Positions 33,145 through 44,685 are shown, numbered from the stretch's first letter. The stretch: DNA of 64,000 nt from Lepidonotus clava (GCA_936440205.1 OW387136.1:52226232-52290231), one strand, 5' to 3'. Notes: generated by a model not told the origin, from the sequence alone. Made by a program: numbers and translations.

Positions 33145-33785
33145 GTACCGTATGAGGGTTAAGGGAAGGAAACACTTTCCTGTATTAAAGAAGTACCGCA
33201 AATATATATGCAAAAAAAAGCACAAAAAAAGAAAGCACAAAAAAACCCACATAAATGGAGTCAAGCAACACGACACTTTTGAAATGAAAATAAAAATTAT
33301 GAAAAATAAAAACAGAGGAAAAATTGGACATAGTCGCAGGATTGATGCTAACCATTAGCCCATAAACTAGGAAAAAAGATAAAACCAACAGAAAATGATT
33401 GAACTGGTTTCTTTTTCGTTGTCTGTCAAACAAGCCCCTACTACCCGTATGGTACTCTGTGGAGGGAAACGTCGTTGAGGACACAGTCATGTATTATCTG
33501 TCAGCACAAATTGGTCGTGTGGTGTGTCCTTTGTGATGTGTGGTATGTAAATATCAGGGTTGGCCATGCTGGCAGTGGTTAGTAAACAATGCCCATCCTG
33601 CAGTTTGAAATGAGTAACTGGCTGCCTGGTGTATAATCACATTTTCAAGAATAATCAAATTTCCAAGAAAAAATAATGACACAAGGTTCCAGATTATAGT
33701 AGATGTGAATAAATGGTGGTAGCTGATTGGCTGTTTCTGATTTTTCATCGACTTCAAATTGCGTCGCAACCTATTGTGATCCGGG
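33145..33785. other. AT-rich non-coding stretch
   Basis: Contains A-rich low-complexity sequence. No gene. Confidence 0.5.
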
Positions 33786-33983
33786 ATTTGAGGACTTATT
33801 TCCCCCACTCCTCCTCACCCCCTCTCCCCAGTAGAAATGACCCCCTATTGTCTCTTGGAGAGGAGGGGGCCGGGGTTGGCATGGTGATTTGATAATTCCA
33901 TGGTGACCGCAATTAATCAGAGAGTCCCCTGTCTTTCTGATCAGCCCCCACTGAGGGGTGTGTACCGTCGGGGGTAGTATTAA
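33786..33983. repeat. Dispersed segment J, copy 1
   Basis: It matches 37500-37680: CTCCCCAGTAG…CCCCCTATTGTCT…GGGTTGGCATGGTGA…GGTGACCGCAATTAATCAGA. The match resumes after the MITE at 34235 (GTTAAAGCGTCA…CTATGTTAA). Confidence 0.7.
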
Positions 33984-34135
33984 TATAAGAAGAACCCCGA
34001 GGGTCATCAGAGGGTGCTGTACGACCCATAGAGGAAAGTCATGTACCGCGGGCGAAACCTGACGTACGTACGATCTCCATGCAGGCAACCGAGGACGACC
34101 CCTAAGGTTCTTCTATATTTCATCACCTAAACAAG
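33984..34135. mobile_element. Foldback MITE family D, copy 2
   Basis: ATATAAGAAGAACCCCGAGG … GACGACCCCTAAGGTTCTTC, inverted relative to copy 1 and inserted within segment J. Confidence 0.7.
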
Positions 34136-34368
34136 ATTCATAAATCTATGGAAATACTGACAATAAGGAGCGGTACGTAAGGCTCCACAATACACACTGG
34201 CCTCTGTACGCACCGCTCTTCGGCAGTGCGGGTGATAAACAGTTAGTTAAAGCGTCAGGTCTATGTTAAGGCAGCAAAGAACACCCGGGGCCAGCAGTGT
34301 GCATGTGCATGGGGGCCTTCATTCTTCCCGGATCCCCTATTGTCAAGTGTCCCCTCCCCGGGGTGCAC

Positions 34369-34412
34369 GGGGGGGGGGGGGGGGGGGAGGAGGGGGGAGG
34401 AGGGGGCTGAAT
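34369..34412. repeat. G19 tract and GA-rich run
   Basis: G19 at 34369-34387, followed by AGG-rich sequence. Strong G-quadruplex potential. Confidence 0.85.
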
Positions 34413-34669
34413 ATGGAGGTGGTACAGGTTCCGGGATATCTACTCTTTTTTTGTCACCAGGAAATGGCCTAATTGTTACTTGTTGAGACGGGAAATCAAG
34501 CACTGGAGGTGCTACTGGTACTTTCGTTTTGGTCTTCAGGCTACTTTCAGTTTGGGGTTATATTTGGCCGAATGACCATTTCATGAGCTATGCAATGACG
34601 AGAAAAGGTTTATAGATCTTTTCATTAGTTTGCTGGCTGAAATGTCTGAACCAAGGTTTCGGTGTCTGA

Positions 34670-34800
34670 GGGGTACAAGGCATCTTATAACGTGAAGCAC
34701 CGCAGGGGGTGTCTGAGGGTGGCTGTACGACTCATAGGGGATCGTCACGTACCGAGGGCGAAGCCCGAGGTTTGTACAATCCCCATTGATAGCACGGGTA
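34670..34800. mobile_element. Family D MITE, partial copy 3
   Basis: GGGGGTGTCTGAGGGTGGCT…CGACTCATAGGGGATCGT…ACCGAGGGCGAAGCCCGAGG; the distal ends are lost or diverged. Confidence 0.55.
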
Positions 34801-34960
34801 ATCCCTTTGATGGGTTCTTGGGCTGCTGGCTTATTTTTGGTCCTACCTGCCATAAACCAGCGGCTACAAAGCATGCTGGGATTTGGGTGGGAATTCTCAC
34901 CTAAAATGGTTGCCGGGTAACAGACTCACTTTGGGAAACAGTGGGTCTTAACTCAACAGA
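34796..34960 (+). repeat. Dispersed repeat family C, copy 1
   Basis: CCCTTTGATGGGTTCTTGGG … CAAAGCATGCTGGGATTTGG … TTCTCACCTAAAATGGTTGC … GACTCACTTTGGGAAACAGT. Matched by 43248-43412 and, inverted, by 44690-44765. Confidence 0.75.
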
Positions 34961-35029
34961 CAGTATCGCTTTGTGACCCTCTGTGGTGAGGTGTTGCTGG
35001 TTGCGTGCCAGGTTAGAGGGTTTAGACAC

Positions 35030-35235
35030 ACCACTATCCCGGCACCCCCGGCCCTGCAGGTGCACTGTGGGTAATGGGAAGTGACCAATGAGCGCGCGGC
35101 CTGGTCCCGGAAGGAGGTGGCTCCCTCTAACGGCCGCCTCACACGCCACCCGCCGGGGGCACCGGGCTTCCGGGTAGGGCACGCATGCGCAGAGTATGAG
35201 CCGGCCTTAGTAGTGCCACCTGGCGACGGGGGAGA
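35030..35235. promoter_or_regulatory. CpG-rich promoter-like patch
   Basis: GC-rich with many CpGs. Contains CCAAT (35085-35089), an NRF1-like GCATGCGCA (35183-35191), an ETS-type CTTCCGGG (35167-35174) and GTGCACTGTGGGTA, which is also seen at 15.49 kb. NRF1, CCAAT and ETS sites together are typical of TATA-less promoters. No transcript start or gene can be seen. Confidence 0.4.
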
Positions 35236-35239
35236 TAAA

Positions 35240-35935
35240 AAAAGGTAAACATTGTAAATTGACTGGAAACAACATGTGGCTTTGAGGGGCCACTTGAGTG
35301 CTTGAAAGTGCAACTGTGACTCTCCAAACCCTAAACTCCTCAACCCATAACCCTGAAAGCATTTAAAGGGACATTCTCGTCCTGCAGTTGTTAGACTTAC
35401 AGACACCGACATTAGCCTAACAATGCAATGGCCTGCGATGTGTTTTGCAATGTTGAAGGTAATCCAGTAACGTTATTGGTCACGTCACGAATTTGGTGCC
35501 ATGATAAGGTGGTTACAACGTATCAATTCACTTCCGTCACACGGACGAGCAAGCAGCTTTAAGGTGTTTATGCTTCTTTCATCAGGATAAGTAAGTTAAA
35601 AGGTCATGTTTCCAGGTAAAAAAAACCACACACTCACCAAAAAAAAATTAAAAAAATGGAGGGGCTTGGGAATGGGTGTGGGGTTATCCCAACCAATACA
35701 CTGAGCCATACGTTAAAATTTTACACCTTTATTTAATCTAGACAATGCCAAAACCTTAAAAACTTATCACTGGTCAGTCGCAGTTTGCGTTGCTTGACCT
35801 TAGTATTTGACCAGGTAGTCCATAGTGGTAAATGAGAAATACTGTTTCGAAAGGGAAAGGTGATGGTTTAGGAGGGGAAGTTAAGTTAACTGAGAGTTAA
35901 TTGTTGAGGGGGGAGGGGGGGGCGGGGTGCCCTGA
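35240..35935. other. Non-coding stretch
   Basis: Contains TTATTGGTCACGTCACG near 35483. No gene recognised. Confidence 0.45.
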
Positions 35936-35939
35936 TTTA

Positions 35940-36100
35940 AAGGGTCACGTGACGCCCGACATGAGAGTTGACCCGGAAGTGATTGGCCCTTAACGTCGTC
36001 ATGGCAACACGGGGGGGGGGGGACCACGTGATGGGGGCACGTGACCGCCCCTTAGTTACACGCCTATCTACCCTTATTATCGACCATAAAATGGCCGCTG
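35940..36100. promoter_or_regulatory. E-box/ETS/CCAAT/X-box-like cluster
   Basis: CACGTG at 35946-35951, 36025-36030 and 36038-36043; CCGGAAGT at 35973-35980; ATTGG at 35982-35986; an RFX X-box-like GTCGTCATGGCAAC at 35995-36008; a YY1-like AAAATGGCCGC at 36088-36098. A G12 run lies inside. The density suggests a promoter or enhancer, but no gene is recognised beside it. Confidence 0.4.
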
Positions 36101-36600
36101 ACCTTGAAAGTTGGATGTCAAATTACTATTTAGACCGCATGAACCTTGTTCCGGCCTAATCTCAACCCCATAAAAGGGGAATAACACGGCATAGAAACCT
36201 AAAGGCCATTTTTCACGAATTAAGACTTTAGCTACAATTCCTTCTTAGCTATAAAAAAAGAAATATGATTTAAACGTTTTGCTGTTTACAGGGATACCTC
36301 AGACAAACTGGGTGATATTGCTCTGGTGTTCTCTCACATGATTTCAGTTTGAACTGGAAACTTTTCCTGTGATATAGGTACGAGCCCTAGATCTGCACTA
36401 AGTACATCTAATCCACATAAGAACAGACCCTTTGGAAGATAATTCTCCCTGAGAGATATTTCATATACATCTGGTCACAGACTGTTTACAGAACAACGAT
36501 ATTCTTTAACACAGCCTTTTGTGTAACGTGTAAAATGATTCTCTTATGGGAAGTTCACCCGCCCACCCTCTACCCCCACCCTCTACCCCCACCCGAGTTG
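36101..36600. other. Non-coding stretch
   Basis: AT-rich, with no gene. A short CTACCCCCACC duplication lies near 36565-36595. Confidence 0.45.
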
Positions 36601-36603
36601 GGG

Positions 36604-36926
36604 TGACCGGGGTGGAGCTTCTGCCCCTGGGAAGAAAATAGGCCCCCAGTAGCCCCTGCTGATTGTATAAGGCGATGATAGAGGGGACCTAGCACTGACC
36701 AAGTGGTTCTTTGGGTTCAATTCCCGGTTGGTGCTAGGTTCACTAAGGGACGAAGTACAGCAAAAATGATTTCCAGGTTTTGATCCCCTGCTGTTTGCCT
36801 GTCCTGTCACCTTCATCTCATAGATTCGATCACCAAAGACAGAATTTGTCCCAACCTGTTTTCACCGTGAAAATGTCCCTGGCTGTCGGTACAGTGTAAA
36901 ACATCACTCTCTCTCACTCCCCCCCA
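36604..36926 (+). mobile_element. SINE family A, copy 4
   Basis: GGCCCCCAGTAGCCCCTGCT, GGGTTCAATTCCCGGTTGG, GTACAGCAAAAATGATTTCC and a decayed (CT/CACT) tail. The 5' part differs from copies 1 and 2 and is like copy 3. Confidence 0.8.
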
Positions 36927-37117
36927 ACCCCCCACCTCCACTCCTGATTTATTAATCTTGCCCCCAGCACTCGTGTATGACAAGTCGTGGACGGCGTTGT
37001 TTGGGCGGTCACCCCCGTCACCATGGTAACTGACCATGGTTCACATGTTGGAGATATTACAGGCGGAAACTAGGAATGGTGAAGTTCAGGTTAGATGTGG
37101 ATTGATAACCAAACCCC

Positions 37118-37352
37118 AGAGGGAGAGGGGTGGACCAGTGGGTATATAGCATGTCGGACTTCCATGCAGTGGGTTCAAGTCCGATTCCCTGGGCTGTACG
37201 TATCAACGTCTGTTGGACCACCTTTCCTTGCTATTGTTCTCACCCCCATAGATTCGGTCACAGTAGTTTGGACAAGCCAAAAGACGTGAATTCGTCCTGA
37301 TATTGCTTGAACGCTGCTGGGCGGATCTTAAGCACTAACAATCATCATCATC
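37118..37352 (+). mobile_element. tRNA-derived SINE, second type (family H)
   Basis: An A-box-like TATAGCATGTCGG is followed after about 20 bases by a perfect B box GGTTCAAGTCC. A body of about 150 bp ends in CTGCTGGGCGGATCTTAAGC and an (ATC)n tail. The head looks like a tRNA, but there is no closed acceptor stem, so it is not a tRNA gene. Confidence 0.65.
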
Positions 37353-37499
37353 AAAGTGTGACCTAGTAGAGGGAGAGGGGTGGGGCTTTGCACTATACAC
37401 GTTTAGAGCTTTGTTTCTTGAACAATGCCTTTTTTCACAGATTATAAGCTAGCCTATATGAATTTACTGTTTTCCTAACTTGATGTGACCACCATTTAG

Positions 37500-37683
37500 G
37501 ATTATAGGGCCCATACCCCACCTACTACACCCCTCCCCCGTCCACCTCTCCAGTAGTGATCCCCTATTGTCTTCCAGATAGGGGGCTGGGGTTGTCATGG
37601 TGACCGCAATTAATCAGAGGGACCCCTGTCTGTCATGTCAGTGGGAATATAAAACAGCTGTTAAAGCGTCAAGGCTATATTAA
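37500..37683. repeat. Dispersed segment J, copy 2
   Basis: Related to 33786-33983 and 34235-34260, and ends at the TTAA used by the adjoining MITE. Confidence 0.65.
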
Positions 37684-37877
37684 AGCCAGTGTATCGTCCG
37701 TGTGGTGGACATAATTTGCTACGTTGTAACCCTCTGCCTGCCACGCCAAATTGGTGACACAACCAATAAAGTCAACAGAGTACGTTCTAACGTCGCAAAA
37801 CACGTCCTCTGCTGTGGTGTCGTGAGGCTAAGGGGTGGAGACCTTAATGTTAGATATGCAAAGACGATACCCCAGCT
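37684..37877. mobile_element. TTAA MITE (family I), copy 1
   Basis: TTAA (37680-37683), then AGCCAGTGTATCGTCC … GACGATACCCCAGCT, then TTAA (37878-37881). 194 bp, no ORF. A TTAA duplication fits piggyBac- or Kolobok-type transposition. Confidence 0.8.
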
Positions 37878-37881
37878 TTAA

Positions 37882-38320
37882 TTCACTCGCCCACTTTGAC
37901 AACCTCACTATGAGAGTTATAAACATGATTCAAGAAATGATTAATCGAACATGCAATCCCCCCCCCCTCCTCTGCTTTACCTATGACAGATATATTTCAA
38001 ATTTGGATTAATTTGTTCGTGACCTAGGATATTAGATACCATCCAGTCAAAATTAGTTGTATGGCACTTGCCATACTCTCATTCCCATAGTGAGGGAGGC
38101 CACTTGGTAAGCGCCGAGGTTGACAGTCTATGAAGAGACAAATGAATTCTGTATTGCAGGGCTATATTATACATGGACGACATACACTATGCACCCAGTG
38201 CTCTTCCCAGTAGGATCCCAACTCCCTGTCAAACCACCCCTGTCACTCAGGGTACAGCGCAACCAGAACAAGGAAGTGACAGCTTCAGTAGGCTAACTCT
38301 GCCTACCAGTACCACGCATA
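37882..38320. other. Non-coding stretch
   Basis: C10 run near 37959-37968. No gene. Confidence 0.45.
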
Positions 38321-38321
38321 A

Positions 38322-38620
38322 CCCAGTAGCCCCTGCTGATCGTAAAAGGCAATTATAGGGGGGACCCAGCACTGACCAAGTTGTTCTTTGGGTTCGATTC
38401 CCGGTTGGTGTCTGGGTTCACTAAGGGATGAGGTACAGAAAAAATGATTTCAGGTTTTGATCCCCTGCTGTTTGCCTGCCTGTTCCCATAGATATGATCA
38501 CCAAAGACTAACCAAGTCAAAACACGTGTGTGAAAAGTCAAAATTTTTCCCAACTTGTTTTTGCTGTGAAAATGACCCTGCATGTCGATACAGCGTAAAA
38601 CGCCCATCACTCACTCTCTC
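38322..38620 (+). mobile_element. SINE family A, copy 5 (5' truncated)
   Basis: Starts within CCCAGTAGCCCCTGCTGATC, has the GGGTTCGATTCCCGG B-box module (here matching a tRNA B box exactly) and ends ACAGCGTAAAACGCCCATCA with CACTCACTCTCTCACTC. Confidence 0.8.
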
Positions 38621-38976
38621 ACTCCTTCCAGGCATAGATCTAACTCATTTACAGTTTTTGTAAACACCAAGAGGTTATTATTTTTTTTGACAAAACCAAT
38701 GGAGCAACTACAGAAAATATTTACCTGATATCAACATATTAATTTATGAATACAATTCAAAGCCAACTCAAGAAATACTAGACACACAGGAACAAACTGA
38801 AAAAATAATCAATGCTAAATTTCAATCAATTTAGGCCGCAAATAATTCAATGATTTACGATAATGCCTATGCTTCAGTTCCAACAATATTTTGATGTAAA
38901 GATGTCGAATTAGTGTCCAGGTTTGACCGCTAGGACCTCTACTGACCAGTCACGTGACCAGTACCCAGCGTCCCCT

Positions 38977-39025
38977 TGACCTTGGGTGACCTTGTATGAC
39001 CTTTGCCTGACCTTCAGATGACCCC
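38977..39025. promoter_or_regulatory. Five TGACC half-sites spaced 10-11 bp
   Basis: TGACC(T/C) starts at 38977, 38987, 38997, 39008 and 39019. TGACCT is the inverse of the nuclear-receptor half-site AGGTCA, so these are direct repeats with 4-5-base spacers. A CACGTG lies about 25 bases upstream (38951-38956). It may equally be a short decayed minisatellite. Confidence 0.4.
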
Positions 39026-40445
39026 TACATGAATTCAGCCATGTCCTCCACTCCTACCTCCTTAAATGTCCTCCACAAAGACTATAATCAATTAATAACC
39101 TCCTACATTTTGAAGTTTACATGGTCAATACATGTTTAATGCATAGCAATCAGAGAGATGTAGTTTTCCAATCTCAGCCTGTGGCCAAATGGATTTCCGT
39201 TATTGGTCCCTGTTTGCAAACCCCGGTGAAAATAGCTCCTGGGTAATGGGGAGGGAAACGACAGAGTACTTGGCCCTATAGACTTATGATTAGGCCCTCA
39301 GCTGGCCGCCTGAGGTAAAGGGCCTAGATACTTAAAGGGTTCCATGCACATAGATTTCCAAGCTCTCATTTTCTATCTAATTAACAACCGTTTGGTATTC
39401 TTAAAATATTTCAAGAGAAAAAGTTGAAAAATGTTTAAGTATTAGTGAATTATGAAGGAAAGAAAAGATAATTAGGGAATTCCCTAATTTCTGAGCTTTC
39501 TGTCCTTGCTACGTCATAAAATAGGGAAATCCCTTTCAAAATAACTTGGGAATCCCAGGAAATTGAATGAATTTAGGTAAGAAGAAGATACACGTCTCTA
39601 TAGCCAATATTTTACCTAATATGAATATTAAATGCTACACCTAAAATTCCTTTCTTTAAACTATCAAGATTTGGGGATTCCCTTTTTCTGAAAGCTGGGG
39701 ATTCCCAATTACTGTCCTTGTGACGTCACAAATTAGGGGATTTCCCTTGAAAACACATAAAATAGACCAAATATTCAAGTCCTATACCTTAGGAATATCC
39801 TTAAAATATTTTTAGCATAATAAGTTCTTGATGCATATTCCATTCTCAAAGAATTTCATTTAAAAATATATAGCCATCAATTATGTGCAAGGTTTGGGGG
39901 ATAAAGTTAAATACTCTGGCAAAATGAGTGGTAGTAAAACATTGTATATTTGTATCATGTTCTGTGCGATCTGGCCTTAAGGCCCGGCCTTAAGGCTTGT
40001 GGACTGGTAATAAATGAGCTGAGATGACCTCTGAGGACTTGATGTTTCGATGTTTAAAGTTATCCAACTAGTTTCAAGTAAATTTAACTCAAATGAAAAC
40101 TCAATGCAGATAAAACTTGTAGGGCACGGGTTTACTTTAATTTCCAGAAAAACTTTCTCAGGATTCGAAAAAGACTATTCACTTCAGGCTTCATTAGAAA
40201 AAAACAAACAAAAAAACTCGTTGGTCCTTCAAACCCATTGATTGGTTTAACGCGTTATTGGAATCTGATTTAATGTCGCATTCGAGAGGGAACATAAAAC
40301 CGCGTGTCTGATAAAGACTACACACTTGGTCCGGGCAAGATTTTTTCTTTGCTGGCCCCAGGCATGAAGAGCTGGAGTAAAAACCCTAATTTAAGCCACA
40401 CCATAACTTTTGGCTTTATCTTTGGGAATTCTGTCATAGTATTTT
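39026..40445. repeat. AT-rich stretch with a diverged repeat pair
   Basis: Around 39470-39570 and 39660-39770 the phrases GGGAATTCCC/GGGGATTCCC, TGTCCTTG(C/TG)ACGTCA and AGGGAAATCCC/GGGGATTTCCC recur, roughly 190 bp apart. No gene is seen in the rest. Confidence 0.5.
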
Positions 40446-40450
40446 TGTGT

Positions 40451-40666
40451 GTGTCCGAAATTCAGGGTGCACCTTGCACCTGGGATGCATGATTCTGCAG
40501 CAGGGTGCACGATTTTTAAATGTGTGCACCCATATGCTGCACGATTTCTTTTTACAATTTTAACAGGTTATTGTAGGAATTTAGGCAAAGAAATGTCCCT
40601 GCGTACACAATTTTATAGCCCCGTACACCTGATAAATGCACACAATAAAACCTTAATTTCGGACAC
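40451..40666. mobile_element. 216-bp MITE with GTGTCCGAAATT ends
   Basis: A perfect 12-bp inverted end GTGTCCGAAATT … AATTTCGGACAC. The interior has a string of GGTGCAC/TGCACGATT words and no ORF. The target duplication is unclear. Confidence 0.65.
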
Positions 40667-41560
40667 CATTTAATTAGGGGTTTTACGTGGGTAATTAGGT
40701 AGGCGAGACTTGACTGTGTGCCAAAGGGGGGCAGGAGGCAGGAGGGAGAGGGTCTTTTACTTTGTGAAGGTAGGCACCCACTTCATTCACCCTCTCGGGC
40801 TTTTTTGTCCAACGCCGCGCGCAGGACGTGAATGACAATCACACTCCCATTAACATGATCTTATCGTCTCATCAGCACCCTGTTTGAGCGCTGTTTGAAG
40901 TTTTTCCTGCTTCTTCTTTTTGGCAAACTGAGCCCAAACTCTCACCCTCCTTTGTCTCTTGGGGAATTGCATTTTTACCTTTTCCAAAAAAGACAAAAGA
41001 GACCAAAAAAAAAAAAAAAGGGAAAAAAAGATCATCGCCTCCTCCACTTTTCACGCCCCGTGACTTTTGATTGAATTTGCATTTCAAAGACACAGCTTTA
41101 ATCATGCAGGTTTTTTGGATTTTTTCTTTCCGGACCAAGCATTGACTGACCCTGATTTGCAAGTAATATTTCCCTCGGCCTGCCCCACTCGCCCTCGGGC
41201 ATACGCCCTCTGGCAAATGCCACACTGGGTTAATAATTGATGGACAGCTCCAGGAAGGTTGAACCCTAGTCAAATATTTAAATACCATCCAGAGTGCCCT
41301 TTACATTATTAATGTTTCAATTTGTATTGTACTTTTCCTCATCATGTATTGGATAAAATGAATTTAGAAATTTAATTCGAATCTAAAGGAAATATGGGGG
41401 GAACGTATTTAAAAGAAAGCTATGTGTGAAATAGTTATTTTGCTAGTTTCATATACGAAATGAAATCCATATAAAAACATGACTGGGTTTTAATGTGACA
41501 GAGCCAGTGTTCCCTTGCATATACTCCCTCTTGACGCTTTTTCTCAAGTGGTCGTGGTTT
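40667..41560. other. Non-coding stretch
   Basis: Open frames at 40850-41288 on the minus strand are low-complexity (Phe/Lys-rich from an A-run) and match nothing. No gene. Confidence 0.45.
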
Positions 41561-41564
41561 ATGG

Positions 41565-41814
41565 GCTGGTGAACCCTGTGCAGGGTCATCAAAGGCCAGG
41601 TGTGTGGTGCCCTTTGTATGGGACACTGCACGTAAAAGACCCCTTGCCACTATTTTAAATGAGTAGGGTATCACACCTGGTGGTGGGTTTCTCCTAAATC
41701 AGATCATAGATACGATCACCCGAAAGCTGAAAAGCATCACCTTGTGCAGTCTGGTAAAAGAACCCAAAAGGGTTGGCCGGACGTCAAACTTACCCAACAA
41801 ACAAACAAACAAAC
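41565..41814 (+). mobile_element. Retroposon family B, near-full copy
   Basis: GGTCATCAAAGGCCAGGTGT … GGACACTGCAC … CTTGTGCAGTCTGGTAAAAG … GGCCGGACGTCAAACTTACC and a (CAAA)4 tail. Confidence 0.8.
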
Positions 41815-42010
41815 TGAGTTGAGTTTGATACATTCGTCGGCCAAAACTGCAATTCAATGCTAAGACGTAGCCGCGAAATGTTTGCTGCGGCGGTCCCCTG
41901 GCTGGTGAAACGAATTCTCAGACAATTTCGGGTCCTTCCGCCCGAGTGACGTATTTTCGCCAGTTACCGGTGTGTAACGACCAGCTGCTGCCCTGGGGGA
42001 CAATAAAGGG

Positions 42011-42162
42011 GGTATTACACTACACGACTTGATCTGCCATATGACCATGTCGCACAGAAATCACACTTATAGGGATACGATTCCGCAACCAATACAACCA
42101 TGTCTACACAATACACTACTGCGATGTTCTGTGTGATTTTGTAGTCATCACTGTTTACAAAT
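42011..42162. repeat. Family L-like MITE part
   Basis: Starts GGGGGTATTACACTACACGA, like the family L end at 10745 and the word in every unit of the 49-50 kb satellite. It is interrupted by the next element. Confidence 0.5.
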
Positions 42163-42399
42163 AATAGGGAGTTTCAGATCCCAAACACATCGCGATATGT
42201 CAACGTATCTCAAATCTACTCAGCCATATTCAAGGCTAAAGCTGGAGAATTTGGTAATCATAATTAAATGGTAATGTAAGATAAAGGCCCACTAATACAC
42301 TCATAATGAAATATTCTGGAAATGCATTATAAAAACTGAGATAAAAGATATGTTACGTTTGCGTTACATCATGTCTTGGAGGATCTGAAACTCCCTATT
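42163..42399. mobile_element. 237-bp MITE (family K)
   Basis: The ends AATAGGGAGTTTCAGATCC and GGATCTGAAACTCCCTATT are perfect 19-bp inverted repeats. The interior is AT-rich with no ORF. Confidence 0.8.
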
Positions 42400-42921
42400 T
42401 AGGTAACGCAGTAGGCCCTATGTCGTAAGTGATACTGAGTTTCTGCATTCTTTACTACACCATGAAAACAGTGTGGTCACGAAAACCATTGCACCCTACC
42501 ATTCTTTGTTACATGTGTAAAATACTCCAAATTGACAAATACAACTATCACTACTGCGTGCAAATTTTCTCTTTTCTCTAACACAATCACCATACCGTTC
42601 TCGCAATCCAGGGTCTTGTAGTTTAATAGGGCCTTTAGTAAGGGGGATGGGGCCGGGGTTCGGGGGTTGGAGGGGGGGAGGTCAGGGTAGTGGGTGGGAT
42701 GCAGGAGGGGGGGGGGGAGTAGTGTGGGAACTGACCTATTGTTTGACCACTGGTCAAAGGATCAGGCCCTAACAAAGGCCCTTAATTCCCACTGCCCCTC
42801 CCACCACATGAAGCCCTAACGCCCCCCCCCCCCACCACTTCCCAATTCACCCACTGACCCTGCCCGTTCGAACCCAGATTAGGTATTTCATAATGGGTCC
42901 GTACAACCACAACAGTCCATG
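42400..42921. other. Non-coding stretch with G and C tracts
   Basis: G11 at 42707-42717 and C12 at 42822-42833. No gene. Confidence 0.5.
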
Positions 42922-43191
42922 CAGTGTTGAAATTAACTTTTTTTGAAGTCAGCCATCAGGGCTGACATTAATAAAATTGTCTCAGCCCTGACAAAGAATT
43001 GTCAGCCCGGATTTTGTATGATGAAAAACTTGAAAATGTAACCATTAGAGGGTTAGGATAATAATCAGAAAAGTATCTAGTCACATAAAATGGAAAAAAA
43101 TGATAAAAATGCAGATTTTATTTCCCAAAAGCTGTCAGCCATCAGGGCTGATAACTTGACGTTTTTGCCCAAAATTGTCATTCCAACACTG
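42922..43191. mobile_element. 270-bp MITE with CAGTGTTG ends
   Basis: CAGTGTTGAAATTA … TCATTCCAACACTG, flanked by CCATG on both sides. The interior repeats GCCATCAGGGCTGA words near each end. Confidence 0.75.
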
Positions 43192-43247
43192 CCATGGCTT
43201 TTATTGGTCAATTAATATTTGTAAAGAAATTGTTAATGGCCCTCTCT

Positions 43248-43412
43248 AAATGGCATGGGCAACCCCTTTGATGGTTCTTGGCCTGCTGACTGGTTTATGG
43301 GCCTACCTGCTATAAGCCAGCAGCTGCAAAGCATGCTGGGATTTAGGGTGGAATTCTCACCTAAAATGGTTGCTGATGTACAGACTCACATTGGGAAACA
43401 GTGTGTCTGATT
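43248..43412 (+). repeat. Dispersed repeat family C, copy 2
   Basis: CCCTTTGATGGTTCTTGGCC … GCAAAGCATGCTGGGATTTA … TCTCACCTAAAATGGTTGCT … GACTCACATTGGGAAACAGT. Confidence 0.75.
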
Positions 43413-44685
43413 CAACAGACTACCACTGACCCTGTCCTCCCGCTTAACCCTTCCATGATCAAAGCCTATTAACCCTATCGGCCTCATCCCATCAAAGCAC
43501 ATTAAACCTCGTCATTATCAAGCTCTCAATCCGGATCCTGTTCAAGGTGAAAAAATAATCTTTTTCTTGAACTGAGGCTGAGAATGCATGCGAGTAGCAT
43601 ACTAAAACTAGGATTTGGCCCAGTTTCAGAAGTCTTCATTGGATAACATTGGAGATGATTTCCGTCATTGGCCAACTTCCAGAAGAACTTATACACGAAT
43701 CTGTTCATGTAGATATTGTTATTGTTTTGACACATATTTAGACTAAAACAATAATAGGATACATATTGCAAAACAATCATTATCACCATTACCTCATCAA
43801 TTTGTATACCAACACTATTATGCACTATTATGCACTACTAATATTCTACTAGTACTAGTACTATCTGAAAAGCGTTGGTTAAACGAGATAATTTTGCTCA
43901 ATAAAAAATGAACCTGTGCACCAAACTGTACTGTTTCATTTGTTTTCAAAATACATGTACGTTTTAGGTCAGTGTTGCAGACAATCCCGAATAGCGTGAA
44001 ATAAAACATGTCAGTTCATTATGAGAAACGTATGAGTTTCACCAGTTAAAAACCCATCGGATGGTTTGAATAAGTCGCTTTACATAAGCGGTTACCAAAC
44101 AAGGCTGATCCAAGTAGGTGACTGGGTCTGTGTGATGCTAATCTGGAAACAGTTACTTCCCTGGGATCCAGGCCCTTTACCTAGCCGGCACCTGAACTAT
44201 CATTCTAAGGGACTTGATATTACAAACTTCTACGGATGCATGCAGCAGTAAAGCTCAGGAATCTTTGCCCAAAGAAATATCAAACTTAATACCCACAGTC
44301 TCAAAAACCCAATGATTGGGTTAAAGATACCATTGAAACAAAAAAAGAAAGGGTCGTTGAATTTATTCCATTGTCGTTGAATTTATTCCATTTTCCCCGA
44401 GGGTATCTTTACCAAGCGACAAAAACCTTTTTAAGCAGATCAAAATTCCCAGCTTGAGGCAGTTGCATGTAAATAGAAAATAGAAAATCTGGAGCCCCGG
44501 GGGGTGGGGGTAGCCATAGTGAGAGCAAGTACGGGTCCCTCCACCCTGAGTCACTCTCCGAACAGAGGTTGGCTTAAAACACTTTACAGAGAGCCATGCG
44601 GAACGAGTACATGTGCTTGGAGAGCGAGCTGCTCGCGTGACGGAGAGTGAGGGCAGGAGCGACTCACTAACCCTTAGTCTGACCC
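43413..44685. other. AT-rich non-coding stretch
   Basis: No gene. Small open frames are AT-rich and match nothing. Confidence 0.45.

Noticed and set aside
37118-37200. tRNA gene candidate
   Set aside because: A and B boxes are present, but there is no closing acceptor stem and a SINE body plus (ATC)n tail follows.
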